Shown here piece after piece: positions 50,944-58,579 of a stretch of DNA of 64,000 nt. The translations under genes were made by a program, and so were the position numbers. The DNA is from Methylobacterium brachythecii (GTDB lineage: Bacteria; Pseudomonadota; Alphaproteobacteria; Rhizobiales; Beijerinckiaceae): the NCBI RefSeq assembly GCF_014196345.1, contig NZ_JACIDN010000011.1:62001-126000 (forward strand), given 5' to 3'. The notes beneath the pieces are model-generated. The model made no database searches. It saw nothing but the letters and a program-made list of their open reading frames with translations, and was not told the origin of the DNA. The stretch's first letter is position 1; each line of letters begins with the position of its first letter.

Positions 50944-51381
50944 TCAGGCGGTGGCGACCCGGCGCCCGTGCTCGTCGACGACGCGCTCGCCGTCCTCCTT
51001 GACGAACTCGCCCTGCTGGGACGGCAGGAGGTCGAGCACCACCTCGGACGGACGGCACAGGGCGACACCCTTCGGGCTCACCACTAGGGGGCGGTTGAGC
51101 AGGATCGGATGGGCCTCAATTGCATCGAGGAGCCGGTCATCCGACAGGGCCGTGTCGGCGAGGCCGAGCCCGGCATAGGGCGTCCCCTTCTCGCGGAGGA
51201 GGTCGCGCACGGTGATGCCGGCGCGTTCGGCAAGCTGGCGCACCATCGCCTGGTTCGGCGGCGTCTTGAGGTACTCGACCACGTGCGGCTCGATGCCGGC
51301 GTTGCGGATCATCGCCAAGGTGTTGCGGGAGGTTCCGCAATCCGGGTTGTGGTAGATCACGACGTCGAACGGCTCAGGCAT
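50944..51381 (-). CDS. arsC: Glutaredoxin-coupled arsenate reductase ArsC
   Basis: A 145-residue R773-type arsenate reductase. The catalytic cysteine is Cys15 in HNPDCGTSRNTL; RPLVVSPKGVALCRPSEVVL contains the second conserved arginine/substrate region. It reduces arsenate to arsenite with glutathione and glutaredoxin. The start overlaps the arsR stop by 8 bases; the longer frame upstream lies inside arsR. Confidence 0.93.
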   Translation of the reverse strand: MPEPFDVVIYHNPDCGTSRNTLAMIRNAGIEPHVVEYLKTPPNQAMVRQLAERAGITVRDLLREKGTPYAGLGLADTALSDDRLLDAIEAHPILLNRPLVVSPKGVALCRPSEVVLDLLPSQQGEFVKEDGERVVDEHGRRVATA

Positions 51382-51733
51382 GGGCGGTCTCTCCGGTGTT
51401 GCAGTCACTGGCTTCGAGCGCGGCGACCGCAGGGGCGCAGACCTCGGGCCGTCCCTGGCAGCAGTCGCGCATGAGGAACTGGACGAGGTCGGACAGGCCG
51501 GCATAGGCGGCGCTGTAGATGACCGACTTGCCCTCCCGCCGGGACGCGATCAGCCCGGCGTGCGAGAGCTCCTTCAGGTGGAAGGACAGGTTGTTGCCGG
51601 CGATGCCCACCGTCTCGGCGAGCACGCCGGCTGCGAGACCGTCCGGGCCGACCGTGACGAGGGCGCGCACGACCCGAAGGCGGTGTTCCTGCCCGAGCGC
51701 GGCGAAGGCGGCGAGGGCTTGCCGTTCGTCCAT
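51374..51733 (-). CDS. arsR: ArsR-family repressor 2
   Basis: A 119-residue winged-helix repressor (LAETVGIAGNNLSFHLKELS, HAGLIASRREGKSVIYSAAY) with DCCQGRPEVC near the end. It is a close paralogue of the repressor at 49111. It heads the leftward arsR-arsC-arsB operon and faces arsH across an AT-rich dyad. Confidence 0.9.
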   Translation of the reverse strand: MDERQALAAFAALGQEHRLRVVRALVTVGPDGLAAGVLAETVGIAGNNLSFHLKELSHAGLIASRREGKSVIYSAAYAGLSDLVQFLMRDCCQGRPEVCAPAVAALEASDCNTGETAHA

Positions 51734-51742
51734 CGAATGACC

Positions 51743-51770
51743 TACATATCAACGTATGTTGAAACGTAGA
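51743..51770. promoter_or_regulatory. ArsR-type operator between arsR and arsH
   Basis: TCAAC-GTAT-GTTGA (51751-51764), with partial symmetry further out (ACATA..ACGT), lies between the divergent arsR and arsH genes. It is well placed to control both. The sequence differs from the first ArsR operator. Confidence 0.6.
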
Positions 51771-51783
51771 GGAATGATCCGCC

Positions 51784-52536
51784 TTGGACAAGCCTTGCCA
51801 GCCGTTCACCGACGGTATGCCGAACCTGAGCGACGTGCACTTCGAGGTGCCGACCGCCGAGCGGGTCTCGGCGACGGCACCGCTCGCCCACGCGCCGCGG
51901 TTCCTGGTCCTCTACGGGTCGCTCCGGGAGCGCTCGTTCAGCCGCTTCCTGGCCTATGAGGCGGCCCGGTTGCTGGAGGCGATGGGGGGCGAGGTCAGGA
52001 TCTACGACGCCCACGGCCTGCCGCTGCCGGACGACGCGACGGCCGACCATCCCAAGGTCCAGGAACTCCGAAACCTCTCGATCTGGTCCGAGGGGCACGT
52101 CTGGGTCAGCCCGGAGCGCCACGGGGCCATGACCGGGGTGATGAAGAGCCAGATCGACTGGCTGCCCCTGTCCGAGGGTTCGGTGCGGCCCACGCAGGGA
52201 CGGACCCTGGCCGTCATGCAGGTCTCCGGCGGCTCGCAGTCGTTCAACGCCGTCAACGGCCTTCGCGTCCTCGGCCGCTGGATGCGGATGATCACCATCC
52301 CGAACCAGTCCTCGGTGCCGATGGCCTACAAGGAGTTCGACGAGGCCGGCCGGATGAAGGCCGGGCCCCTCTACGACCGCGTAGTCGACGTCTGCGAGGA
52401 GCTGACGAAGTTCACGCTCCTGACCCGCGGGCGGGCGGACTACCTCGTGGACCGCTACTCGGAGCGCAAGGAGCGGGAACCGGACCGCCTCAAGTCGGTC
52501 GCCGCCGACATCGGGTTCGTCAGGAGATCCTCGTGA
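51784..52536 (+). CDS. arsH: ArsH, NADPH-dependent FMN reductase of organoarsenical resistance
   Basis: A 250-residue flavodoxin-like protein. The FMN phosphate loop is LVLYGSLRERSFSRFLAYEA; SPERHGAMTGVMKSQIDWLP and VSGGSQSFNAVNGLRVLGRW are strongly ArsH. The enzyme oxidises trivalent organoarsenicals. I use the TTG at 51784; the ATG at 51817 is an alternative that would remove 11 residues. Divergent from arsR2. Confidence 0.92.
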   Translation: MDKPCQPFTDGMPNLSDVHFEVPTAERVSATAPLAHAPRFLVLYGSLRERSFSRFLAYEAARLLEAMGGEVRIYDAHGLPLPDDATADHPKVQELRNLSIWSEGHVWVSPERHGAMTGVMKSQIDWLPLSEGSVRPTQGRTLAVMQVSGGSQSFNAVNGLRVLGRWMRMITIPNQSSVPMAYKEFDEAGRMKAGPLYDRVVDVCEELTKFTLLTRGRADYLVDRYSERKEREPDRLKSVAADIGFVRRSS

Positions 52537-52556
52537 CCGGCCCGGGGACCGGCGGC

Positions 52557-52575
52557 GGATCGTGACGCACGATCC
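52557..52575. terminator. Terminator-like hairpin between convergent genes
   Basis: GGATCGTG (52557-52564), ACG loop, CACGATCC (52568-52575): a perfect 8-bp stem after arsH and before the end of the convergent gene at 52710. Confidence 0.5.
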
Positions 52576-52709
52576 TGAGCCAGATCGTCATGGTAGACGG
52601 ACCGTCCATCCCGGAAGCGGGCAACGGAACGCGCGTCCCGCCATGCGCTGCCCTCAACGTCGCGGATCCCCCTGCCCGAGGGCCGTCCTGCAAGGGCTCG
52701 GGCGCGTCA

Positions 52710-54011
52710 CTACTGGGGCACGGCGACCGCTGGATTGTCGGCGCGGACCGAAGACCGGACCTGTGCAGGGTCCACCCTCTTCCGTTCGGCCCATTCGATC
52801 AGGTTCTTGGGACGGTATTCCGGATCGGCACGCCAGCGGTCGAAGACCGATGTGTCGATGGTCTCGTTGACGTTGGTGTGGCTACCGTCCGGGCGCTGTT
52901 CCGGCTCCTGTCCGATGATGCGGTACAGCGGCGACGAGACCAGCTTGTAGAGCCCACGTCCGAAAAGAGCGTAGGAATCGACGGTCGGGGCCTTGAGCGC
53001 GTCGCCGTCGAACTCGACCTCGGATCGGAACTGGAGGCCGTGCGACTGCGCCTTCTCCATGATCCAGCGCAGGGGTGCCTGCGCGAGGAGGTCGGTCTCG
53101 TAGCCGCCGCCGACGTTGGCGTGGGCGCCGACGAACCAGCGTTGCTCGACGCTGGCCAACGTTCGCGGCGTCGCGAAGACGGCCTTCTCGTTATTCGACC
53201 GGTGCACGTCCCACAGCGTCGGCGCGAAGTCCTCGCGGTGCTCGTCGATCGCCAGGGCATGGTAGCCGTTCAGGATGTGGATGCGCAGCCCCGTCTGCAG
53301 ATAGTCGAACGACGAGCGGCTGACCCCCGGTATCTTGCCGGTCGCGAGGCCCAGGGAACCCACCGTGTCCCAGACGCCGATCATCTTCACGTTGGCCGGC
53401 TGGGAATACTTGAGAAGCCATCTCTCCTGATCCGTGAGCTTGCCGGTGTCCCCCGCCTGCTCGGCCTCCTTCAACCTCCAAATGCTTTCCTCGTCGCCCT
53501 TCCGATAGCGCCTGAAGAGTTCCGAGGTGCCGATCGGCGATCCCGCCTTCAGGATGCCGTCGATCGCGACGAGCCCCGCGAGGCTCCGGGCCGTGAACGC
53601 GCCGCGGCTGAAGCCGAAAATGAAGATCTCATCCCCTTCGTTGTAATTCTCGATCAGCCATTCGTAGGCGAGGCGGATGTTGTCATCGAGCCCATGGCCG
53701 AAGACGCCGCCGAGGAAACCATTGACGCCGAGGCCGTAGTACACGAGCTGTGGTCGGCCGTCCTTGCCCTTGGACGCCGTGAGCGCCCGCATGCGCCAGA
53801 CGTTCGTGTTGCTGTCGACGCTGTTCCAGGTGCCGTCGAGGTACACGACGAGACGCTTCTGCTGGAGGTCCGCGCCGGCGAAGTTCGGTTGGGTGCCGCC
53901 CTTCTCCGAGGGGCGGGTGACGATCACCGCGACGGCGACCAGGGCGAGGAGCGCGGCCGCGGCGCCCGCCCAGAGCAGGATCCGCTCGATCCACCTGAAA
54001 GCTTTTCTCAT
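52710..54011 (-). CDS. DUF2235 (Tle1-like) alpha/beta-hydrolase, membrane-anchored
   Basis: A 433-residue protein with one N-terminal transmembrane helix (residues about 11-31), so it is probably anchored at the inner membrane. The DUF2235 domain starts at VYLDGTWNS (residues 57-63) and the nucleophile elbow is GFSRG (133-137, Ser135), followed by AFTARSL. The family includes type VI lipase effectors and uncharacterised hydrolases. No type VI genes are nearby, so a defence, lipid-turnover or stand-alone role is open. Start ATG at 54011; the frame opens 18 bases earlier. Confidence 0.85.
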   Translation of the reverse strand: MRKAFRWIERILLWAGAAAALLALVAVAVIVTRPSEKGGTQPNFAGADLQQKRLVVYLDGTWNSVDSNTNVWRMRALTASKGKDGRPQLVYYGLGVNGFLGGVFGHGLDDNIRLAYEWLIENYNEGDEIFIFGFSRGAFTARSLAGLVAIDGILKAGSPIGTSELFRRYRKGDEESIWRLKEAEQAGDTGKLTDQERWLLKYSQPANVKMIGVWDTVGSLGLATGKIPGVSRSSFDYLQTGLRIHILNGYHALAIDEHREDFAPTLWDVHRSNNEKAVFATPRTLASVEQRWFVGAHANVGGGYETDLLAQAPLRWIMEKAQSHGLQFRSEVEFDGDALKAPTVDSYALFGRGLYKLVSSPLYRIIGQEPEQRPDGSHTNVNETIDTSVFDRWRADPEYRPKNLIEWAERKRVDPAQVRSSVRADNPAVAVPQ

Positions 54012-54496
54012 GGTGCCCCGACGGATCAAACTTAAGGAACAAAACGGGTTCAGAAACCCTAACTTCCCTATTCGGCCGAGGTTGCCACCGGTCGACGACT
54101 TTGCGTGAATAGCGTTCTAGCCGAGGCATCGAGCGGTCGACGGTTGTCGGGACTTGGTCACGCGGTCACCACGCAATCGCCTGGCCGGGTAAAGGCGGGC
54201 ACCGACGTCGGGGGTCGGTTGGTGGGACTTCGCGCCCGTGGGCCTTGAGCGGATCTGCGAACGCCTGGCCTAGGACGCGGCCGCCGGGGCCGGGCGAGCC
54301 GGTGGCGCATCCTGAGCGTTGCCAGACCGCGCCCTTCGTGGTTCCCGCACTTTCGCCACGTCCACCGGTGGGCGGGCAACCAGTGTCCGACAGGTCGAAA
54401 ACAAGCACGACCGCCCCCATTTGAGATCAGGTCCAGTCCATGTCGGGCGGTCCTCCATGGGATCTGGCGGATACGGACCGTCGAGAGACAAAGGGA
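54012..54496. other. Intergenic region upstream of the Kiwa-like pair
   Basis: About 480 bases without a supported gene. The first 110 bases are AT-richer and should hold the promoter of the leftward DUF2235 gene; the rest is GC-rich and carries the promoter of kwaA. I see no clear promoter match or long repeat. Open frames here lack ribosome sites. Confidence 0.4.
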
Positions 54497-55105
54497 ATGC
54501 AGCTCAGGATCCTCGTCGCGGCCGCGATCTACCTCGGGTCCTACCTGCCGCTCGCCGTGATCCTGCTCGCCCAGGACGTCGACGCCGGGGCCGTGAGGCG
54601 GGGGATCTGCCCCATGGCGTCGATGGTCGCCCTGGAGTGCGCGAGTCCCCTCAGGAACCCCGTCTGGTCGCTGTCGGCGGTGGCGATCTGTGCGATCGGC
54701 ATGGCGGTCACCTTCCTCGCCCTTCGCCTCGTGCGGAAGCCGCATCGCGTGAGGGTGACGGAGAGCAAGCACATCCCCGCCGACCTCATCAATTACGTGA
54801 TCCCCTACGTCGTCTCCTTCATCAGCCTCGAATACGACCAGCCCCTCAAGCTGATCGGGTTTGCCGTTTTCCTGATCTGGATCTTCTGGATCACCTACAG
54901 ATCCGGACAGATCGTCCTCAATCCCGTCCTCGCCGCGTTCGGTTGGAAGTTGTTCGAGGTCAAGTACATATACGACGCCGGCAGGGGAACGTTCGTAGGT
55001 CGGATGCTGTCTAGGGTCGATGTCGAGCCCGACCGCGAGTACCACCATGGGGCCCTGCAGGACGTGATGGTCGTGCGGGAGGACGGGAAGAGCGACACGG
55101 CATGA
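54497..55105 (+). CDS. kwaA: KwaA-like four-helix membrane protein (Kiwa defence)
   Basis: A 202-residue protein with four predicted transmembrane helices (about 6-24, 57-78, 97-112, 116-135) and cysteines in the first periplasmic loop (ICPM, LECAS). The segment DLINYVIPYVVSFISLEYDQ, then WITYRSGQIVLNPVLAAFGW, matches my memory of KwaA. KwaA forms a membrane sensor/assembly for KwaB in the Kiwa anti-phage system. I start at the ATG at 54497 (AAAGGGA upstream), just before the first helix. The stop overlaps the next gene (ATGA). Confidence 0.75.
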   Translation: MQLRILVAAAIYLGSYLPLAVILLAQDVDAGAVRRGICPMASMVALECASPLRNPVWSLSAVAICAIGMAVTFLALRLVRKPHRVRVTESKHIPADLINYVIPYVVSFISLEYDQPLKLIGFAVFLIWIFWITYRSGQIVLNPVLAAFGWKLFEVKYIYDAGRGTFVGRMLSRVDVEPDREYHHGALQDVMVVREDGKSDTA

Positions 55106-56022
55106 CGACGCTTGCGGACCTCAAGGCCTTCGACCTCGCCGCGGCGGAGGTCACCGTATGGGTGTTCAAGACGTCGCCGGGGGAAGGCGGCCGGCCGAGG
55201 TTCTCGGGTCGTTGGGTCGGCATCACGGACGAGCTCGCTGCGAGGCTCAAGGATGCGGTCGGGTCATGCGTGGGTCCGATCACCGAGACCATCGCTTACG
55301 ACATCCTGGCGCAAAACAACGAGGCCAGCGCCCTCACCATCCAGGCGGACGAGACGCACGCGCACCTGATCTTCGAGGCAGTCGCCAACCCGACGCCGGC
55401 CAGGAAGGTTCGCGGCGCGCACGACCTGGCGAACGGCAAGTTCTGCGTGGCGAGGTTCGTCCTCGACGGAAGGACGTTGCTGGCCGTGCGCAAGACCGAC
55501 GCCTCCTGGTCCACGAGGAGGACGTCCGGCCTGATCCGGATGATCTACGCGGACGAGGAACTGGACGTCGACGAGGAGCCCACCTTCGCCATCCGGCCCG
55601 AGTTCGATTTCTTCGTCCTGGACGACGAGGTCTTCGTCCGCAGCAAGGCCCACTTCGAGACGGTGCTGTCCTACAAGGCCGGTCATGAGACGGCGTTCAC
55701 GACGTTGAAGGCGGAGCCCGCCTTCGCCGGCATCTTCACCGACCTCGGTCCCTTGAACGACTACGTCGGCACGAACAGGATCCATCTCCGCCGTGCGGTC
55801 GCGATCCAGCAGAAGGGCCTCTACAAGGATGCGGCCTTCATGGCACGGCTCCTCGCCGAACATGCGGAGATGAACCTGGCCATCACCTTCGACGACGCAG
55901 GGCGGATCGTGCCCACCGTGGAAAGCGGTCGGGATATCTTTCAGGCGCTCCTGAACCACCGTCTGGAATCGCGCCTGACGCTAGAGATGTTCGACGTTCC
56001 GAGCACCGAGCGAGTTGGTTGA
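55102..56022 (+). CDS. kwaB: KwaB-like DUF4868 protein (Kiwa defence)
   Basis: A 306-residue soluble protein following a KwaA-like gene with an ATGA overlap. The central part has the DUF4868 pattern: RPEFDFFVLDDEVFVRSKAH, then FETVLSYKAG. Length fits KwaB. In Kiwa, KwaB binds DNA and acts with the membrane partner to stop phage replication or late transcription. Assignment rests on gene order plus this pattern; a profile search would settle it. Confidence 0.75.
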   Translation: MTTLADLKAFDLAAAEVTVWVFKTSPGEGGRPRFSGRWVGITDELAARLKDAVGSCVGPITETIAYDILAQNNEASALTIQADETHAHLIFEAVANPTPARKVRGAHDLANGKFCVARFVLDGRTLLAVRKTDASWSTRRTSGLIRMIYADEELDVDEEPTFAIRPEFDFFVLDDEVFVRSKAHFETVLSYKAGHETAFTTLKAEPAFAGIFTDLGPLNDYVGTNRIHLRRAVAIQQKGLYKDAAFMARLLAEHAEMNLAITFDDAGRIVPTVESGRDIFQALLNHRLESRLTLEMFDVPSTERVG

Positions 56023-56112
56023 GGGTTTCGCTCCGACCGACGGCATGGCTAGGCTATGAAACGGCGAGGAGGAAATCCAAGCTCGACACTGCGTTCGGCG
56101 CGACCTTTACGT

Positions 56113-57567
56113 CTAGCTACGCATGCGCGCCCGGAACTCAAGCTTGCGGCGTTGTTCACCGCTTTCCGAGTTCAGAAGAAAGGCCTCGTACGCCTCCACC
56201 CTCCTCACGGCCTCGGCTTGGAGCAATCCGGCGAGACCCGTCTCGCTGCGGTCGTAGAGAAGCTCGGCGAAGCGGTCTTGGATCAGCCAGGACTCGATGC
56301 CTTCGTCGTTGATCGCCGAAAGCGGCAGGACAGTTTCCTCCCTCAGGTCCGCGAAGTGACGCCAAGCGAACAAGGCGTCCCGATCACCGCCGTCCAGGAG
56401 TAGCCTACAAGTCTCCGGTGTGACGGGCAGGAAGCGGCGGCAGTACCTCGCTTCCCCGATGCCCATTGCACTGTCCTCACCGAACGCCTCGGTGACGTAG
56501 GCACGGAAATCGGGGCATGCGTTCCGCAGCGGCGACGTTATCTCGACGTAATGGATGCCATCGGAGGCCGCGCTCGCGTTGCCGCGCTCCGGGATGCCTG
56601 CGCATTCCAGATGCCTCGGTAGCTGAGGATGTTCGGAAGCCCAATCCTCCGCGAAGGATGTCCCCGCGTAGACGACATGGTCGATGGTGAAGGTCATGCG
56701 CAGCCCCTTGCCACGCTCCAAGTTCACGCCGAGACCGACTTTTTCACAGATGACGGCGTTCTCGCGTCCAACCTCGTGCATCCGCGGCGACGGGAAAAAG
56801 AGGAAGCTTCCCTCCTCCTTCGCCCGAGCCTCTTCCATCCTCTCCGCCTCGTCCCGGCGGTGGACGACGCAATCGCCCTCCGCGACCGCCCGGGTCCTGA
56901 TCGGCACCCAGGGCATGACACCATAGGCGTAGGCGCCGACGTCGCGCCCGACATGGGACATCTCGCCGGTCGAGCGGTCGAAATCGAGGTCGAGACGGTC
57001 GGCGCCGGCGAGGCAGCGCGCGAGCTCGAAGCGACGGCTCGCCTTGCCGAGCCAGGTCGCGATGCTCGAACCGTCTTCTGCGATCTCCGCATGCGGCTCC
57101 CGCTCGACCTTCTCGCGGAACTGGTCGAGGTAGCCCCCGACGGCCTCGGCCAGTTCCGCCATCATCGAGTCCTCGTCGACCTCGCGCCCGGCCGCGCGAG
57201 CTGCCAGGGCAACCGCCCTGACGTTGCCAACGTGCGCGCAGATGCCCTTGGCCAAGGGACGGGCGAGCGCGACGGTGCCCGTGGCCATCTCCGCCTCGGT
57301 CAGGAAGAAGCGATAGGTCTGCTCACGGGTCGTGGCGCTGCCGTCGCGCTGTAGGACGGTGGTGGGCTTCAGTCCGTGCTGGCGGACCAGCTCGGTCACC
57401 ACGCGGGTGGCAGCCAACGCCTCCTCCCGGGACAGCTTCAGGCGCCCCTTCCAACGGCTCCCCTTCGCCGTCCGACGGACGGCCTCGGCGAGAAGGTGGC
57501 GAGGGTGCAGCTTCTCCAACGCGTCGTGGATGATGGCTTCCACCGCAGTGCTGGTCCGCTCGATCAT
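56113..57567 (-). CDS. Unrecognised 484-aa protein between two defence modules
   Basis: I do not recognise a domain. The N-terminal 110 residues are helical and basic (ALEKLHPRHLLAEAVRRTAK, EEALAATRVVTELVRQHG). The middle has a hydrophilic beta-like part with HEVGRENAVICEKVGLGVNL and FTIDHVVYAGTSFAEDW, and the C-terminal third is helical (WLIQDRFAELLYDRSETGLA). It has one start with a moderate ribosome site. It runs against kwaB and away from the SMC operon. Its place inside a defence cluster suggests a defence or element role, but this is context only. Confidence 0.6.
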   Translation of the reverse strand: MIERTSTAVEAIIHDALEKLHPRHLLAEAVRRTAKGSRWKGRLKLSREEALAATRVVTELVRQHGLKPTTVLQRDGSATTREQTYRFFLTEAEMATGTVALARPLAKGICAHVGNVRAVALAARAAGREVDEDSMMAELAEAVGGYLDQFREKVEREPHAEIAEDGSSIATWLGKASRRFELARCLAGADRLDLDFDRSTGEMSHVGRDVGAYAYGVMPWVPIRTRAVAEGDCVVHRRDEAERMEEARAKEEGSFLFFPSPRMHEVGRENAVICEKVGLGVNLERGKGLRMTFTIDHVVYAGTSFAEDWASEHPQLPRHLECAGIPERGNASAASDGIHYVEITSPLRNACPDFRAYVTEAFGEDSAMGIGEARYCRRFLPVTPETCRLLLDGGDRDALFAWRHFADLREETVLPLSAINDEGIESWLIQDRFAELLYDRSETGLAGLLQAEAVRRVEAYEAFLLNSESGEQRRKLEFRARMRS

Positions 57568-57898
57568 GGCCGTGCTCCGATCCGTTGAGATGGCCCAAGG
57601 CTAGGTCTAGCGAGCCCCTGCCGGGTATCTGATTATGCAGGATCGATCATCTTGCGTTTCGTAGAACCTGACGGCGTGATTTTGTATAACGTAGGGCATT
57701 GCCTCGTGCGGCAGTCATGAAGGATGGGTGGGTACCAATCCTGTCGGTGTTCGGAACCCGCGATCGAACTGACCACGCCGTCCGTGTCGGAGTAAGCTAG
57801 CTTTTCGTCGAAGGGAGAACCGAACAGGAACCTAGGCTTGGCCACGCGCATTGAATATGCTCGCGCTTCCATGACCTGTGCGCGCAAGATCAGTCTCG
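57568..57898. other. Intergenic region upstream of the SMC-nuclease operon
   Basis: About 330 bases between divergent genes, AT-richer than the flanks. A reverse frame of 84 codons (57633-57887) crosses it, but it lacks a ribosome site and coding character, so I do not call it. The region should contain the promoters of both divergent units. No palindrome longer than a few bases is evident. Confidence 0.4.
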
Positions 57899-58579
57899 AT
57901 GACCGCGGGCATCACCGCCTCACCCACCGTTAGCGCCGCTGAAACGCCGAGCGGCGAGGCGTCGACCGGTTATCATTACCGCGATGCGATCCGGCTGCTT
58001 TTCATCCTGGCGCTCGGGAGCGAGCCTTCGGGGGACGAGCCGGACGCCCCCAGGGTGTTCCGGGGCGAGAAGCGGGCCATGGCCATCGACTTCCTGGTTC
58101 GGTACCCGGACTTCCTCGCCGACGAACTCCTGACCCGTTACGAGGCCGAGGACGACGCCGGCATCCTCGACGTGGTCGAGGGGATCTTCGCCGCGGACGA
58201 GCCCGACGTCAGGCTCGTGCGCATGGTGCGTTGGCACCGGGGCGCCTTCCAGAACATCGAGACGCCGCTCGCCATCCTCAGGTCGCGGCATCTGGTACGT
58301 CCGCTCCGGCAGGCCGGCGGCCAACGGCGGCACGACTTCGTCGTCGAGCCCGCCGCCTTCGCCTTCATGCGGAGCGTCGTCGAGCAGCAGCCATCGCTTG
58401 CTTGGTATAGGGAGCGGGCCGAACTCGTCATGACGCTTGCGAAGCTTCGCAGCGGTTCGAGCCTCAAGGACGACCAGTACCTCCATCCCGAATACAAGGA
58501 CGCGCCCCTCGGGACGGAGATCCCCTCCATCAAGGAAAGGGTCTTGGCTCGCCTTCGGCGATTGAGGGAGGCGGCATGA
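57899..58579 (+). CDS. Small adaptor-like protein of the SMC-nuclease operon (ABC-3C middle-component-like)
   Basis: A 226-residue helical protein. Residues about 25-60 (YHYRDAIRLLFILALGSEPS) begin a helical core, and AIDFLVRYPDFLADELLTRY resembles the D-F-L-x(3)-P pattern of 'middle components' of ABC three-component conflict systems. The rest reads like a winged helix with a C-terminal basic tail. ATG at 57899 is preferred over GTG at 57878, although neither has a strong ribosome site. The stop overlaps the ATPase start (ATGA). The relation to middle components is inference. Confidence 0.6.
   Translation: MTAGITASPTVSAAETPSGEASTGYHYRDAIRLLFILALGSEPSGDEPDAPRVFRGEKRAMAIDFLVRYPDFLADELLTRYEAEDDAGILDVVEGIFAADEPDVRLVRMVRWHRGAFQNIETPLAILRSRHLVRPLRQAGGQRRHDFVVEPAAFAFMRSVVEQQPSLAWYRERAELVMTLAKLRSGSSLKDDQYLHPEYKDAPLGTEIPSIKERVLARLRRLREAA

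Noticed and set aside
54108..54120. GAATAGCG words near 2280, 23920 and 54108 as a shared promoter element
   Set aside because: Only 8 bases are common and their positions relative to genes differ; chance cannot be excluded.
57633..57887. 84-codon reverse frame upstream of the SMC-nuclease operon
   Set aside because: No ribosome site, poor coding character, and it fills what must be a promoter region.
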